Shown here piece after piece: positions 41,170-50,868 of a DNA stretch of 64,000 nt. Made by a program: the position numbers and the translations under genes. Location: the NCBI GenBank assembly GCA_002331385.1, contig DCYB01000010.1, positions 1-64,000 of the forward strand, read 5' to 3'. The notes below the pieces were generated by a model. It saw nothing but the letters and a program-made list of their open reading frames with translations. It had not been told where the DNA came from and searched no databases. Numbering within the stretch: the stretch's first letter is position 1; every line of letters starts with the position of its first letter. Source of the stretch: Comamonadaceae bacterium UBA2121. GTDB taxonomy: Bacteria; Pseudomonadota; Gammaproteobacteria; Burkholderiales; Burkholderiaceae_C.

Positions 41170-44100
41170 CAGCGGGCTCCTTGGGGTTGAATGTGGGGCG
41201 AGGTGTTGTCGTCCGAGGCAAAGCGCTCGACCTCCTCGGGCGGCTCGGGCGGGTTGTGCAGCGCCGCCTGCTCCTCCATCAGGCGCTGGTGGTAGCGGTG
41301 GCCGCGCACCGATTGGTGGGCGATCGCGACCAGAATCAGCAGTGTCGAGCCCACCACCAGCAGGTACACGCCGATGTCGAAGAACAGTGCGCTGGCGATG
41401 TGGATTTCACCGACCACGGGCAGCGTGAAATGCGCGGTGTGGCTGGTCAGGAAGGGGTAGCCGAACACGAGCGACCCCAGCCCTGTGCCGAGCGCGAACA
41501 GCATGCCGAAGGCGATCCACTTGCGCGGGTACAGCGACAGGTGCGCCTCCACCCATTCGGTGCCGGAGATGATGTATTGCAGCAGCAGGCCGACAGAGAA
41601 CACCAGTCCCGCCACGAAGCCGCCACCGGGGGCGTTGTGCCCGCGCAAGAACAGATAGAACGACACCAGCGCCGTGAAGGGCAGCAGCAGACGCACCAGC
41701 ACGGCGGGCACCATCAGGTAGCCCACGGCGGTGTCCTTGGCGTTGCGCGGGTTGAGCAGGTCGGTCTGCAAGTCGGGCGCGAGCCAGCGCTGCTGCTCGG
41801 GCAGATCCATGGCTTCCGGCGCCGGGCGGAAACGGCGCAGCAGGGCATAGATGGTGAGTGCGACGATGCCCAGCACGACGATTTCGCCAAACGTGTCAAA
41901 GCCGCGGAAGTCCACCAGCATCACGTTCACGACGTTGGAGCCACCGCCTTGGGTGAGCGCATTTTCCAGGAAGAAGGTGGATGTGCTCTCGGGGAATGGA
42001 CGGCTCATCATCGCGTACGACAGCCAGGCCATGCCGCCACCGGCACTCAAGGCGATCAGCAGGTCACGTGCACGTCGCGCACGCGCACGCAGGGCCTTGT
42101 CTTCCTTGGCGGAGATGGTTTCATCGCGCTTGGGCAGCCAACGCAGGCCGAGCAGGATGAGGATGGTGGTGACGATTTCCACCACCAATTGGGTGAGCGC
42201 GAGATCGGGGGCAGAGAACCACAGGAAGGTGAGCACCACGCACAGGCCGGAGCCGCCCATCAAGGTGAGGGCGGCCAGGCGGTGGTACTTGGCCTGCCAT
42301 GCGGCGGCCAGTGCGCACGCGGAGCCCACGGCCCAGATCACGACCAGTGACGGCGACAGGGGCAGGGTGCCGCGATCACCGAATTCGATGCCGCGCGCCA
42401 GCAGCGGAATGACCGCACCGATCAGCGCCGCCAGCACCAGCCAGAGCATTTGCCATTGCAGCCTGCGCGTGGACAGCATCTTGCGGCCACGGCGTGCGCC
42501 GTGCGTCAGGTAGGCCATGAACCATTCGAATACGCGGCGACCACTCAGGTGCTGCATGACGGGAGGCGCATCGACCCAATCCTTGCTGCGCAAAACACGC
42601 AGCAGCCAATACAGCAAGGTGCCGCCCGCCAGCGCGATGATGCTCATGACGAGCGGCGTATTGAAGCCGTGCCACATCGACAGGCTGAACTCCGGCAGAT
42701 GCCCGGTGCCCACCACCGGCAGCGCCGCAGCATCGAGAAAACGGCCTACGGACCAGTTGGGGAAGATGCCGACCACCAGACAGGCCAGCACCAGCAGCTC
42801 GACGGGCACGCGCATCCAGTGCGGTGGCTCGTGCGGTTGCAGCGGCAAGTCGGTGGCAGGAGGACCCCAGAACACGTCCAGAATGAAACGCAGCGAGTAC
42901 GCCACGCTGAACACGCCGGCGATGGTGGCAGCGATGGGCATCACGGCGCTGACGAAAGGGCTGGCGTCGACGAACACGGTTTCGGCGAAGAACATTTCCT
43001 TGGACAGGAAACCATTCAGCAGCGGCACGCCCGCCATGGCCGCAGCCGCCACGGTGGCGAGTGTGGCGGTCACCGGCATCATCTTGCGCAGGCCGGAAAG
43101 GCGGCGGATATCGCGGGTTCCGCTTTCGTGGTCGATGATGCCCGTGGCCATGAACAGCGACGCCTTGAACGTGGCATGGTTCATGATGTGGAAGACGGCG
43201 GCCACCGCAGCCAGCGGACTGTTCATGCCCAGCAGCAGCGTGATCAGGCCCAGATGCGAGATGGTGGAATACGCAAGCAGGCCTTTGAGGTCGTTCTGGA
43301 ACATGGCCGCGTAGCCGCCAATCAGCAGCGTGGCCACGCCTGCGCCGCCCACCAGCCAGAACCACTCATCGGTGCCGGCCATCACGGGCCAGAAGCGCGC
43401 CAGCAGGAACACGCCGGCCTTCACCATCGTGGCCGAGTGCAGATAGGCCGACACCGGCGTTGGCGCGGCCATGGCATTGGGCAGCCAGAACTGGAACGGG
43501 AACTGCGCGCTCTTGGTGAATGCGCCCAGCAGCATCAGCACGAGCGCGGTGAGGTACATCGGATGGTTGCGCACGAGCTCTGCCGAGCCCAGCACGCGGT
43601 CCAGATCGTAGCTGCCCACGATGTGCCCGATGATCAGCATGCCCGCCAGCAGGCACAGGCCGCCGGAGCCGGTCACGGTCAGCGCCATGCGCGCGCCGCG
43701 TCGGGCATCTTCACGGTGGTGCCAGTAGCCGATCAGCAGGAAGGAGAACAGGCTGGTCAGTTCCCAGAAGAACACCAACTGGATGATGTTGCCCGACAAC
43801 ACGACGCCCGACATGGCCCCCATGAAGGCCAGAAAAAACGAGAAAAAACGCGGCACGGGATCGGCGGGCGACATGTAATAGCGCGCATACAGCACGACCA
43901 GGGCACCGATGCCCATGATGAGCATGCTGAACATCCACGAGAACCCGTCCATGCGGATGACGAAGTTCAAACCCAATGCCGGCAACCACGCAAACTCTTC
44001 GCGCACGACCTCTCCACCGGCGATCTCCGGGAACAGCATGGCCGTCTGCACAGCGCAGAATATGGCGATGAAACCCGCCAGCGTGGACTCTGCGTTGCGG

Positions 44101-44171
44101 GCGTTGGCAGGCAGCAGGGCAGCCACAATACTTCCGATGAACGGAAGGAGGATCAGGAGAGAAAGCGACAT
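41169..44171 (-). CDS. mrpA: Mrp-type cation/proton antiporter subunit A fused to B (MrpAB)
   Basis: A 1000-residue fused subunit and the first gene of the mrp operon. Residues about 1-640 are the NuoL-like antiporter domain (FFLAFMGAMSGVVLSGNIIQLVFFWELTSLFSFLLIGYW; FQFWLPNAMAAPTPVSAYLHSATMVKAG). Residues about 640-800 are the MrpA C-terminal domain, and the last 170 are the MrpB domain (LLPFTALVSFYLFLRGHNAPGGGFVAGLVFS). The A-B fusion defines the six-gene group found in many proteobacteria. With subunits C-G it exchanges monovalent cations, chiefly Na+ or K+, for protons at the inner membrane. Confidence 0.95.
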   Translation of the reverse strand: MSLSLLILLPFIGSIVAALLPANARNAESTLAGFIAIFCAVQTAMLFPEIAGGEVVREEFAWLPALGLNFVIRMDGFSWMFSMLIMGIGALVVLYARYYMSPADPVPRFFSFFLAFMGAMSGVVLSGNIIQLVFFWELTSLFSFLLIGYWHHREDARRGARMALTVTGSGGLCLLAGMLIIGHIVGSYDLDRVLGSAELVRNHPMYLTALVLMLLGAFTKSAQFPFQFWLPNAMAAPTPVSAYLHSATMVKAGVFLLARFWPVMAGTDEWFWLVGGAGVATLLIGGYAAMFQNDLKGLLAYSTISHLGLITLLLGMNSPLAAVAAVFHIMNHATFKASLFMATGIIDHESGTRDIRRLSGLRKMMPVTATLATVAAAAMAGVPLLNGFLSKEMFFAETVFVDASPFVSAVMPIAATIAGVFSVAYSLRFILDVFWGPPATDLPLQPHEPPHWMRVPVELLVLACLVVGIFPNWSVGRFLDAAALPVVGTGHLPEFSLSMWHGFNTPLVMSIIALAGGTLLYWLLRVLRSKDWVDAPPVMQHLSGRRVFEWFMAYLTHGARRGRKMLSTRRLQWQMLWLVLAALIGAVIPLLARGIEFGDRGTLPLSPSLVVIWAVGSACALAAAWQAKYHRLAALTLMGGSGLCVVLTFLWFSAPDLALTQLVVEIVTTILILLGLRWLPKRDETISAKEDKALRARARRARDLLIALSAGGGMAWLSYAMMSRPFPESTSTFFLENALTQGGGSNVVNVMLVDFRGFDTFGEIVVLGIVALTIYALLRRFRPAPEAMDLPEQQRWLAPDLQTDLLNPRNAKDTAVGYLMVPAVLVRLLLPFTALVSFYLFLRGHNAPGGGFVAGLVFSVGLLLQYIISGTEWVEAHLSLYPRKWIAFGMLFALGTGLGSLVFGYPFLTSHTAHFTLPVVGEIHIASALFFDIGVYLLVVGSTLLILVAIAHQSVRGHRYHQRLMEEQAALHNPPEPPEEVERFASDDNTSPHIQPQGAR

Positions 44172-44393
44172 GGGTGACCAATTCTACGGTCGGGGTAGAG
44201 GCAATTGCTATGAAAAATTTAGCAAGCGCAGAAGGTCGAATATAAGGTTTTCCCCAAAAACACCGGCATGTTTTAGGGGTGTTCCAATTAGAACTCTGCA
44301 TCCTCGTGGGCGAATGTAGGACGTCGGGCAGAAGTGGGGTGACGTTCGCGTGTGCCGCTCGTCATGCGGATCGTGGACTGGATGGGGAAACAA

Positions 44394-44423
44394 AAAAAGC
44401 GCTCCGCGGTGGGAGCGCTTTTT
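44394..44423 (-). terminator. Terminator downstream of the ComEA-like gene
   Basis: AAAAAGCGCTCC and GGAGCGCTTTTT form a 12-base stem around a short loop, flanked by A and T runs so that it would work in both directions. It lies 28 bases beyond the comEA-like stop codon and before the mrp operon. Confidence 0.85.
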
Positions 44424-44450
44424 CACTGCGCAGGCAGTCTGGGGTGGCTG

Positions 44451-44846
44451 TTACTTGCCGTCCGGTGCGGCTTGCGCTTTTTGCTCCGGCTTCAAGGGGG
44501 TGCCCCGTGGATTGCGCGACAGTTCGCGGGCCTTCTTATCGACGGTCGCGGCCGGGGCCGCTGACGCATCCCACGGTTTGCCGTTCACCACCAAACCTTC
44601 GCCGGACAATTTGGAGGCGCGTTTTGCGCCTATGCCTTTGACCCGTTTGGTGAAGTCTGCCCAGTCTGTGAACGGCGCTGTCTGGCGCTCTTGCAAGATG
44701 AGCCTGGTCGTCGCAGGGCCGATGCCCTTGACGCCATCGAGTTCTGCCTCGCTGGCCTGATTCACGTCCACTGCCGCAAGCGCCAGCGATGCGACGCACA
44801 TGGCGGCCACGCCGACGATCCATTGGCGAATCTTCTGTATTGTCAT
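44451..44846 (-). CDS. ComEA-family helix-hairpin-helix protein
   Basis: A 131-residue exported protein. A signal peptide (about residues 1-24, ending SLALA-AVD) precedes a tandem HhH DNA-binding domain (VDVNQASEAELDGVKGIGPA, then FTDWADFTKRVKGIGAKRASKLS). A Lys/Pro/Ala-rich tail of about 40 residues follows. ComEA proteins bind incoming DNA in the periplasm of competent bacteria; similar small HhH proteins occur in non-competent species too. It is a single gene with a strong terminator. Confidence 0.88.
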   Translation of the reverse strand: MTIQKIRQWIVGVAAMCVASLALAAVDVNQASEAELDGVKGIGPATTRLILQERQTAPFTDWADFTKRVKGIGAKRASKLSGEGLVVNGKPWDASAAPAATVDKKARELSRNPRGTPLKPEQKAQAAPDGK

Positions 44847-44934
44847 CTCCCGTTTTCTCCCTCAATGACGGCATCCGGTGGGGAATGCCTGAGTTGCTGA
44901 ATGCAGCCGGGGAGGGGGACGACAGACGAAACGC

Positions 44935-46089
44935 CTAGAGTTCCTCCACGCGGCGTGCGGGATAACTATCCCATGTCTGGCAGCCGGGGCACTGCCAGAA
45001 ATGCTGACGGGCCTCAAAGCCGCAAGCAGCACAGCGGTAGCGCGTCAAAGGCTTTGAAGCCTGATCAAGTGCGCGTTGCACCTGCGGATGAAATTCCTCG
45101 TTTTCGAGCTTTTCATCAGAAAGCCATTTCGCCGCAGCGACTAGGGAGGGCTCATGTTCCAAGTGGCGCACGTACCATTCACGCGAGTTCGCGCCGAGGC
45201 CGAGGCTGGCCTCCAGCGCCACGATGCCGTCCATCAGATCAAGCGAAGGCATGAGGTCATAGCGCTGGCGCAGCAGGTCGTACACCTTGCGCCCATCGCC
45301 GGTCTGGCCCGCCAGCTCCACCATCAATGGCACGGCCAATGGCAGTGACGCAGGGGCGAGTTCTGCCAGTTCCAGCAGCATGTCCAGTGCTTCTTGCGGC
45401 TTGCCGCCGCGCTGCTTGAGGCGCGCCAGCTCGATGCGCGCGCGCGCCGCTTGCGGTGCGGTCTGCACGGCTTGCTCCAGCAGCTTCTGTGCCTCCGCCT
45501 CATTGCCCTGGCGTGAGCAACCCAGCGCCTGCTCGCACAGGAAGTGCGCTTGCCGTGCGCTGAAGTCGCCCTGGTGCGCATCCTGCATTTTCTGCGTGAT
45601 GGTCATGGCCTGTGACCAATCCCGCGAGCGCTCGTAGATGGCCAGCAGTGCCACGCGGGCCTGCGCCTCGAACGGCGTGCCTTCCAGACGCCGCAGCGCG
45701 TCTTCGGCGTGGTCGAGCAAGCCGGCCTTGAGAAAGTCCAGCGCGAGTGCGTGCTGGGCGCGATCACGATCGGCGCGGCCCAGATCGCCGCGCGACAGCA
45801 GGTGTTCGTGCACACGCACGGCGCGGTTGTATTCGCCCCGGCGGCGGAACAGGTTGCCCAGCGCGAAGTGCAGTTCGGTGGTGTCGGGGTCGTTCTGCAC
45901 GGCCTCGATGAAGGCGTCGATGGCCTGATCTTGCTGCTCGTTGAGCAGGTAGTTCAGGCCCTTGAAGTAGGCCTTGGGCGCGCGGCGGTTTTCGTCGCGC
46001 AATTGGCGCAGGTCGAAACGGGAGGCCAGCCAGCCCAGCACGAACGCCAGCGGCAGGCCCAGCAGAATCCAGCTGAGATCAAATTCCAT
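44935..46089 (-). CDS. lapB: Lipopolysaccharide assembly protein LapB (YciM)
   Basis: A 384-residue regulator of LPS synthesis (acts with FtsH on LpxC in enterics). One N-terminal membrane anchor (FDLSWILLGLPLAFVLGWLASRF) is followed by TPR repeats over about residues 35-330 and a C-terminal rubredoxin-like metal site, YRCAACGF ... FWQCPGCQTWDS, with four cysteines. Start ATG 46089 is the one that places the anchor first; the longer frame runs over lapA. It overlaps lapA by 11 bases. Confidence 0.94.
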   Translation of the reverse strand: MEFDLSWILLGLPLAFVLGWLASRFDLRQLRDENRRAPKAYFKGLNYLLNEQQDQAIDAFIEAVQNDPDTTELHFALGNLFRRRGEYNRAVRVHEHLLSRGDLGRADRDRAQHALALDFLKAGLLDHAEDALRRLEGTPFEAQARVALLAIYERSRDWSQAMTITQKMQDAHQGDFSARQAHFLCEQALGCSRQGNEAEAQKLLEQAVQTAPQAARARIELARLKQRGGKPQEALDMLLELAELAPASLPLAVPLMVELAGQTGDGRKVYDLLRQRYDLMPSLDLMDGIVALEASLGLGANSREWYVRHLEHEPSLVAAAKWLSDEKLENEEFHPQVQRALDQASKPLTRYRCAACGFEARQHFWQCPGCQTWDSYPARRVEEL

Positions 46090-46402
46090 GAATCGGGGGC
46101 TGTGGCAACGTGTGGTCGTTACCTGTGGCGGAAACGGCAGGGGTGGTGACAGGCGCAGTACCGTTGGCACCGGCTGCGGCGGCGTTCTGCGCGGCGGCGC
46201 GGTGCTTCCACCAGCGCGGCACCATGCCCAGCACGCCCACGACGACGCCCAGCGTGAACGCGGCCAACACGATCAGCACCAGCGGCGCGCGCCATTGCGT
46301 GCCAAAGAAGAAGTGAACGATGGCGTCCTGCTGGTTGTTCAGCGCGAAGGCGAACAAGGTGAAAAATATGGCTGCCTTGAGCAACCACAGGAAATATTTC
46401 AT
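46079..46402 (-). CDS. lapA: LapA-domain membrane protein
   Basis: A 107-residue protein with two membrane segments (about 5-24 and 40-62), including FFTLFAFALNNQQDAIVHFFFG and the family turn QWRAPLVLIVLAAFTLGVVVG. The remainder is an Ala/Thr-rich hydrophilic tail. LapA partners LapB in LPS assembly control. Both genes are coupled and follow ihfB, as in most beta- and gammaproteobacteria. Confidence 0.92.
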   Translation of the reverse strand: MKYFLWLLKAAIFFTLFAFALNNQQDAIVHFFFGTQWRAPLVLIVLAAFTLGVVVGVLGMVPRWWKHRAAAQNAAAAGANGTAPVTTPAVSATGNDHTLPQPPIHGI

Positions 46403-46522
46403 CGATGAATCTCTCCAGTGTCGCGGGAGATTCTACGCGGGAGCCGTGGCTGCGGGATAACGTCCTGCTCAGGAAGCGGCGTTTGCGAAAAAAGTGCGGC
46501 AGCGTGGAGGATGAATGCGGGG

Positions 46523-46843
46523 TTATTTGGGGGCGGCGGCAGAAGGAGCGTCGCTGTCGATGGGGCGCTGATCGACGGCTTCACGCAAGGCCTTGCCGGG
46601 CTTGAAGTGCGGCACGCGCTTTTCCGGGATGGCGACGGCTTCGCCGCTGCGCGGATTGCGGCCCATGCGGGGCGGGCGGCGGGTGACGGAGAAACTGCCA
46701 AAGCCGCGAATCTCGATACGGTGTCCCCGAACCAGTGCATCGCTGACGGCGTCGAGAATGGTTTTCACCGCAAGTTCTGTGTCGCGCTGCGTCAGGTGAC
46801 GAAAGCGCGCCGCGAGTTCTTCAACAAGATCGGATCGGGTCAT
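46523..46843 (-). CDS. ihfB: Integration host factor subunit beta
   Basis: A 106-residue DNA-bending protein of the HU/IHF family. MTRSDLVEELAARFRHLTQRD starts the protein, and the DNA-binding arm with the intercalating proline is in RRPPRMGRNPRSGEAVAIP, followed by VPHFKPGKALRE. The start ATG 46843 gives the normal length plus a 12-residue Ser/Ala tail. It lies between rpsA and lapA, the usual location. IHF also assists many integrases, possibly including the ICE in this window. Confidence 0.95.
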   Translation of the reverse strand: MTRSDLVEELAARFRHLTQRDTELAVKTILDAVSDALVRGHRIEIRGFGSFSVTRRPPRMGRNPRSGEAVAIPEKRVPHFKPGKALREAVDQRPIDSDAPSAAAPK

Positions 46844-46870
46844 GTAGGTATTGCCTGTTGCGAAGGTGGG

Positions 46871-46936
46871 CAAAAAAAACGGACGCCCGCAAGCGCCCGC
46901 TTTGTCTGGCAACAGGCAGCGGCGCCGCCTGTTGCC
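46871..46936 (-). terminator. Hairpin region after rpsA
   Basis: Arms GGCAACAGGC (46908-46917) and GCCTGTTGCC (46927-46936) form a perfect stem in the rpsA-ihfB gap. Eight T follow on the minus strand after a further GC-rich segment. It may attenuate transcription from rpsA into ihfB. Confidence 0.4.
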
Positions 46937-46973
46937 CTGGCAGTGCCGCCAAGGCGGCACCCGACAGTAGCGA

Positions 46974-48659
46974 TTACTTGTCGGAATTGTCCAGCTTGGC
47001 GCGCAGCAGTGCGCCCAGGCTGGTCGTGCCAGCGTTTTCCTTGGCGGATTGAGCCGACAGGGAAGCCATGGCCTCTTGCTGGTCTGCCTGGTCCTTGGCC
47101 TTGATGGACAGCTGGATGTTGCGGGTCTTGCGATCCACGTTCACCACCACGGCGGTCACTTCGTCGCCTTCCTTGAGCACGTTGCGAGCATCTTCCACGC
47201 GGTCGCGGGAGATTTCGGAAGCGCGCAGGTAGCCAACGATGTCTTCGCCGAGGTCGATTTCAGCGCCACGGGCGTCCACGGTCTTGACCTTGCCGGACAC
47301 GATCTGGCCCTTGTCGTTCACGGTCACGAAGGTCGTGAACGGATCGCCGTCGAGCTGCTTGATGCCCAGGGAGATGCGCTCGCGGTCCACGTCGACTGCC
47401 AGCACGATGGCTTCCACTTCCTGGCCCTTCTTGTAGTTGCGCACGGCAGCTTCGCCGGGCTCATTCCAGGACAGGTCGGACAGGTGCACCAGGCCGTCGA
47501 TACCGGCAGCCAGACCCACGAACACGCCGAAGTCGGTGATGGACTTGATCGGGCCCTTCACGCGGTCGCCGCGCTTGGTGTTCTGTGCGAATTCTTGCCA
47601 TGGGTTGGCCTTGCACTGCTTCATGCCCAGGCTGATGCGGCGCTTGTCTTCGTCGATCTCGAGGACCATGACTTCGACTTCGTCACCCAGCGACACGAGC
47701 TTGGAAGGAGCCACGTTCTTGTTGGTCCAGTCCATTTCGGAAACGTGCACCAGACCTTCGATGCCTGGCTCCAGTTCCACGAACGCGCCGTAGTCGGCAA
47801 TGTTCGTCACCTTGCCGAACAGGCGGGTGCCCGAAGGGTAGCGGCGCGACACGCCCAGCCATGGGTCGTCGCCCATTTGCTTGAGGCCCAGGGACACGCG
47901 GTTCTTCTCGGTGTCGAACTTGAGGATCTTGGCCGTGATTTCCTGACCGGCTTGCACCACTTCCGAAGGGTGACGCACGCGACGCCATGCCATGTCGGTG
48001 ATGTGCAGCAGGCCGTCGATGCCGCCGAGGTCCACGAACGCACCGTATTCGGTGATGTTCTTGACCACGCCGTTGACGATGGCGCCTTCCTTCAGCGTTT
48101 CCATCAGCTTGGCGCGCTCTTCGCCCATCGATGCTTCCACCACAGCGCGGCGGCTCAGCACCACGTTGTTGCGCTTGCGGTCGAGCTTGATGACCTTGAA
48201 TTCCAGCGTCTTGTTTTCGAACGGAGTCAGATCCTTGATCGGACGTGTGTCGATCAGCGAACCGGGCAGGAAGGCGCGGATGCCGTTGACCAGAACGGTC
48301 AGGCCACCCTTGACCTTGCCGGAAGTCGTGCCGGTCACGAACTCACCGGATTCCAGAGCCTTCTCGAGCGCCAGCCACGAAGCCAGACGCTTGGCGGTGT
48401 CGCGCGACAGGATGGTGTCGCCGTAGCCATTTTCGATCGAGCCGATGGCCACGGACACGAAGTCACCCACTTGGACTTCGATTTCGCCCTGGTCGTTCTT
48501 GAATTCGTCGATTGGCACATAGGCTTCGGACTTCAAGCCAGCGTTCACGACCACGAAGTTGTGCTCAACGCGCACGACTTCAGCGGTGATGACTTCGCCG
48601 GGACGCATTTCCGTGCGTTGCAACGACTCTTCAAATAGGGCGGCAAAAGATTCAGACAT
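46974..48659 (-). CDS. rpsA: 30S ribosomal protein S1
   Basis: A 561-residue protein with six S1 RNA-binding repeats, the proteobacterial full-length form. Repeats are seen from GEVITAEVVRVEHNFVVVNAG through GDRVKGPIKSITDFGVFVGL to GQIVSGKVKTVDARGAEIDLG. It binds mRNA leaders on the small ribosomal subunit to start translation. MSESFAALFEESLQRTEM at ATG 48659 is the conserved start; the longer frame to 48698 is not used. It is followed by ihfB and preceded by aroA-cmk. Confidence 0.97.
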   Translation of the reverse strand: MSESFAALFEESLQRTEMRPGEVITAEVVRVEHNFVVVNAGLKSEAYVPIDEFKNDQGEIEVQVGDFVSVAIGSIENGYGDTILSRDTAKRLASWLALEKALESGEFVTGTTSGKVKGGLTVLVNGIRAFLPGSLIDTRPIKDLTPFENKTLEFKVIKLDRKRNNVVLSRRAVVEASMGEERAKLMETLKEGAIVNGVVKNITEYGAFVDLGGIDGLLHITDMAWRRVRHPSEVVQAGQEITAKILKFDTEKNRVSLGLKQMGDDPWLGVSRRYPSGTRLFGKVTNIADYGAFVELEPGIEGLVHVSEMDWTNKNVAPSKLVSLGDEVEVMVLEIDEDKRRISLGMKQCKANPWQEFAQNTKRGDRVKGPIKSITDFGVFVGLAAGIDGLVHLSDLSWNEPGEAAVRNYKKGQEVEAIVLAVDVDRERISLGIKQLDGDPFTTFVTVNDKGQIVSGKVKTVDARGAEIDLGEDIVGYLRASEISRDRVEDARNVLKEGDEVTAVVVNVDRKTRNIQLSIKAKDQADQQEAMASLSAQSAKENAGTTSLGALLRAKLDNSDK

Positions 48660-48842
48660 GTATTTCCTTGCCCGCTGACAGGTTTCCACCGGCACCATTG
48701 CCGGATGTTTTTAAGACTGACTGCGGAGGGCGTGTGGCGTATGCCACGGGTTAAAGTTGCAAAAACCACACAGTTAATGCGCCAGCAGAGCGCGACAGGA
48801 ACGGTGTGGACCAGTTTTCAGCTGGCGGCGACGGATTGAAAA

Positions 48843-50861
48843 TCAGGCGCCGAACGGCTGCCGCTCATGCCACCAGGCAAGCACCTGATCGACCGCTTCG
48901 TCCACGGAAAGATCAGAGTTGTCCAGCACCAGAGCGTCCTGCGCGGGCTTCAAAGGGGCGACGGCGCGATTCTGATCGCGCGCATCGCGCGCCTCAAGGT
49001 CCGCACGGAGGTCGTCAATTCTAGAGGAAATCCCTTTGGAAATCAATTGCTTATGGCGCCGCTCGGCGCGGCATGCGGCGGAGGCCGTCAAAAACACCTT
49101 GAGCGGAGCCTGCGGGAAGATCACCGTGCCCATGTCGCGCCCGTCGGCCACCAATCCTGGCAATTGCTGGAAGCTGTGCTGCAGGTCCACCAGCGCGGTG
49201 CGCACCTGCGCGAGCGCCGACACGCGGGAGGCATTCATGCCAGCTTCTTCTGTACGGATGGCGTCGGTCACGTCTTCCTGCCCGAGACAGATGCGGCCGC
49301 CCTCAAAGCGCACCGGCAACTGGCGGGCGAGGGCGGCGATCTGCGTTTCCGTTTCGGCTCCGATGGCGTGGCCCGCCTGAATCGCGGCGTAGGCGGTGAG
49401 GCGGTACATGGCGCCCGAATCCAGAAAGCGGTAGCCGAGTCGCTGGGATACGGCGGCAGCCACGGTGCCCTTGCCCGAGGCAGTGGGGCCATCGATGCAG
49501 ATCACCGGAATGCGGCCTGTGCAGGCCTCGGCCACGCTGAACAGCGCTTCGAAATAGTCCGGGAATGTCTTGGCGACGCACTTCGGGTCTTCGATGCGCA
49601 CGGGCACGCCTGCGGGATTGAAGGCGGCCAGCGAGAAGCACATCGCGACGCGGTGGTCATCGTAGGTATGGATGCTGGCGGCGCGCCAAGCGGCAGCGCT
49701 GGCCGGGGGCGTGACGCGCAGGTAATCGGGGCCTTCCTCAATGAGCGCGCCCAGTTTGCGTGCTTCCTTCGCCATGGCGGCGATGCGGTCGGTTTCCTTC
49801 ACGCGCCAGCTTGCGATGTTGCGCAGCGTGGTCGTGCCGTCCGCGTAGAGCGCCATCACGGCCAACGTCATGGCGGCGTCGGGGATATGGTTGCAATCCA
49901 TATCGATGGCCTTGAGCGGCCACTGCCCACGGCGAATGTGCAGCCAGTTCGGGCCGCTTTCGATGTCGGCCCCCATGGCGCGCGCGGCCTCGACGAAGCG
50001 GATGTCGCCCTGGATCGAGTCCTGCCCGACGCCGAGCACGCGAATGCCTTCCTGACCGGCTTTGGCCGGAGCCAGTGCGCCCAGCGCGATGAAGTAGCTG
50101 GCAGACGATGCATCGGCCTCCACATGCAGCACGCCCGGCGAGCGGTAGTGGCTGCCTGCGGGGATGGTGAAGCGCTGCCAGTGGTCGTGCTTCACCGCGA
50201 TGCCGAAGCGCGCCAGCAGTTCGAGCGTGATGTGGATGTAGGGCCTGGAGATGAGTTCGCCCACGACGTCGATGACGATGTCGTGCTCTTTGGCGACCAG
50301 CGGCAGCGCCATGAGCAGCGCGGTCAGGAACTGGCTCGACACATCGCCGCGCACGCGGATCGGCTCGGACAGGGCCAGTGCAGGCAGGCCGTTGCCGTGC
50401 CGGATGTGCAGCGGCGGAAAACCGTCATTGCCGAGATAGTCGATCTGGCATCCCAGTTGGCGCAGCGCGTCGATCAGGTCGCCGATCGGGCGCTCGTGCA
50501 TGCGTGCCACGCCCTTGAGTTCAAACTCACCGCCCAGCAGTGCCAGCGCCGCGGTGAGCGGGCGCATGGCGGTACCCGCATTGCCCAGAAACAGGCTGGC
50601 GGGGCTGGTGGGAGCGCGGCTGCCGAGGCCGGTGATGCGCACGGCGTCGGCATCTTCGCGCACGTCGCAGCCAATCTGGCGCAGTGCGTCGAGCATCACG
50701 CGCGTGTCGTCGGATGCGAGCAGATCACGCACTTCGGTGGTGCCTTCACTGAGTGCGGACAGCAGCAGCACGCGATTGGAGATGCTCTTGGAGCCGGGCA
50801 ATTGCACACTGCCGCCGGCGCAGGCGAGTGGAGGCAGATCGAGAAACTCGGTAGTGAACAT
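48843..50861 (-). CDS. aroA: Bifunctional 3-phosphoshikimate 1-carboxyvinyltransferase / cytidylate kinase
   Basis: A 672-residue natural fusion. Residues about 1-445 are EPSP synthase (QLPGSKSISNRVLLLSAL, LFLGNAGTAMRPLTAAL, YADGTTTLRNIASWRVKETDR), step six of the shikimate pathway. Residues about 450-672 are CMP kinase (ICIDGPTASGKGTVA P-loop, FLDSGAMYRLTAY, VADGRDMGTVIFP). The frame is continuous across the junction. In most bacteria aroA and cmk are adjacent separate genes before rpsA; the fused form is known in Burkholderiales such as Comamonadaceae. ATG 50861 starts seven bases after the tyrA stop. Confidence 0.95.
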   Translation of the reverse strand: MFTTEFLDLPPLACAGGSVQLPGSKSISNRVLLLSALSEGTTEVRDLLASDDTRVMLDALRQIGCDVREDADAVRITGLGSRAPTSPASLFLGNAGTAMRPLTAALALLGGEFELKGVARMHERPIGDLIDALRQLGCQIDYLGNDGFPPLHIRHGNGLPALALSEPIRVRGDVSSQFLTALLMALPLVAKEHDIVIDVVGELISRPYIHITLELLARFGIAVKHDHWQRFTIPAGSHYRSPGVLHVEADASSASYFIALGALAPAKAGQEGIRVLGVGQDSIQGDIRFVEAARAMGADIESGPNWLHIRRGQWPLKAIDMDCNHIPDAAMTLAVMALYADGTTTLRNIASWRVKETDRIAAMAKEARKLGALIEEGPDYLRVTPPASAAAWRAASIHTYDDHRVAMCFSLAAFNPAGVPVRIEDPKCVAKTFPDYFEALFSVAEACTGRIPVICIDGPTASGKGTVAAAVSQRLGYRFLDSGAMYRLTAYAAIQAGHAIGAETETQIAALARQLPVRFEGGRICLGQEDVTDAIRTEEAGMNASRVSALAQVRTALVDLQHSFQQLPGLVADGRDMGTVIFPQAPLKVFLTASAACRAERRHKQLISKGISSRIDDLRADLEARDARDQNRAVAPLKPAQDALVLDNSDLSVDEAVDQVLAWWHERQPFGA

Positions 50862-50868
50862 CAGCGGA

